A stretch of 5,925 bases of DNA, from positions 1-5,925 of the forward strand of contig JAPKGY010000227.1 in the NCBI GenBank assembly GCA_026647385.1. Reading direction: 5' to 3'. The translations under genes were made by a program, and so were the position numbers. Under the pieces are notes generated by a model, which did not search any database, was not told where the DNA came from, and was given only the letters and a program-made list of their open reading frames with translations. Shown in pieces: positions 5,818 to 5,925 of this stretch (position 1 is the stretch's first letter; each line of letters begins with the position of its first letter). This stretch comes from Phycisphaerae bacterium (lineage in GTDB: Bacteria; Planctomycetota; Phycisphaerae; UBA1845; PWPN01).

Positions 5818-5847
5818 CCCCCGCGGGGCCCCGTTTTCGCGGGTGGG
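5818..5847. terminator. GC-rich inverted repeat, possible terminator after the aminotransferase gene
   Basis: CCCGCG (5820-5825) pairs with CGCGGG (5838-5843) around a 12-base loop, and the stem can extend outwards past a bulged T. It begins about 18 bases after the stop. The inner sequence also contains two overlapping GC palindromes that could form alternative hairpins. TTTT lies in the loop rather than after the stem, so termination is only a possibility. Confidence 0.3.
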
Positions 5848-5855
5848 CTGATTGA

Positions 5856-5872
5856 CTCGCAGCATCTGCGAG
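5856..5872. repeat. perfect 7-base inverted repeat with 3-base loop
   Basis: CTCGCAG and CTGCGAG flank CAT exactly. It lies 12 bases beyond the previous GC-rich inverted repeat. No T-run follows on either strand, so it could be a transcript-end hairpin or a protein-binding dyad; nothing in the window decides. Confidence 0.45.
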
Positions 5873-5925
5873 ACGGCCCGACCGGCCGCGGGCGCGCTGA
5901 GGAAGGACTCGAAGAGGTCGAGTTC

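Larger units (their letters stand above)
5801..5925. other. window-end stretch without a supported gene
   Basis: After the aminotransferase stop I see no coding signal I would defend. Minus-strand frames are open here, but one continues 140 bases antisense into the aminotransferase gene and the other, ending in TAG at 5807-5805, is low-complexity Ser/Pro/Arg. The stretch is dominated by two inverted repeats. A convergent gene starting beyond the window could still end here. Confidence 0.4.

Noticed and set aside
5659..5925. Minus-strand frame at the window end that runs into the aminotransferase gene
   Set aside because: No recognisable motif, and it would overlap 140 bases antisense to conserved aminotransferase sequence.
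1..5925. CRISPR array, tRNA, rRNA, transposase, phage or toxin-antitoxin genes
   Set aside because: No regularly spaced repeats, cloverleaf or rRNA-like stretches, and no such protein motifs were seen on either strand.

Overview
This GC-rich window carries densely packed, ordinary-looking bacterial genes. The mix suggests a planctomycete or a related PVC-type bacterium: a twin-arginine-tagged sugar phosphate isomerase/epimerase of the kind abundant in that phylum, a long-form PurQ, a VKOR-DsbA fusion, and genes with weak or absent Shine-Dalgarno sequences. This is an inference from gene content; there is no rRNA or marker gene to settle it.

Layout. Positions 2-178 (+) hold the last 58 codons of a BtpA-family TIM-barrel gene cut by the window edge. 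Five bases later a gamma-class carbonic anhydrase-like hexapeptide protein (184-702, +) follows, probably in the same operon. Next comes the N-terminal quarter or less of an apolipoprotein N-acyltransferase (lnt) gene (866 to about 1156, +). It has a strong ribosome binding site, but its homology stops where the convergent neighbour ends, and no other part of lnt is present. I treat it as a broken remnant. On the minus strand lie a Tat-exported sugar phosphate isomerase/epimerase (2092-1157) and, 61 bases upstream of it, a membrane VKOR domain fused to a periplasmic DsbA-like thioredoxin domain (3662-2154, GTG start). These two could be co-transcribed. Across a 125-base divergent intergenic region, purQ (3788-4573, +) encodes the glutaminase subunit of FGAM synthase and may be read from a leaderless transcript. 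A DegT/DnrJ/EryC1/StrS-family PLP aminotransferase (4637-5800, +) follows after a 63-base gap containing a GC hairpin. The last 125 bases hold two inverted repeats and no gene I can support.

How the parts relate. The genes belong to different processes: CO2/bicarbonate or metal-hexapeptide chemistry, oxidative protein folding in the envelope, exported sugar metabolism, purine synthesis, and amino-sugar or other PLP chemistry. I do not see one multi-gene system. The points most worth a second look are the truncated lnt and the misleading long ORF that continues from it antisense to the isomerase, the self-contained VKOR-DsbA disulfide machine with an extra cysteine cluster, the likely leaderless purQ, and the unusual active-site spelling in the aminotransferase. 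I found no CRISPR array, tRNA, rRNA, insertion sequence or phage gene.
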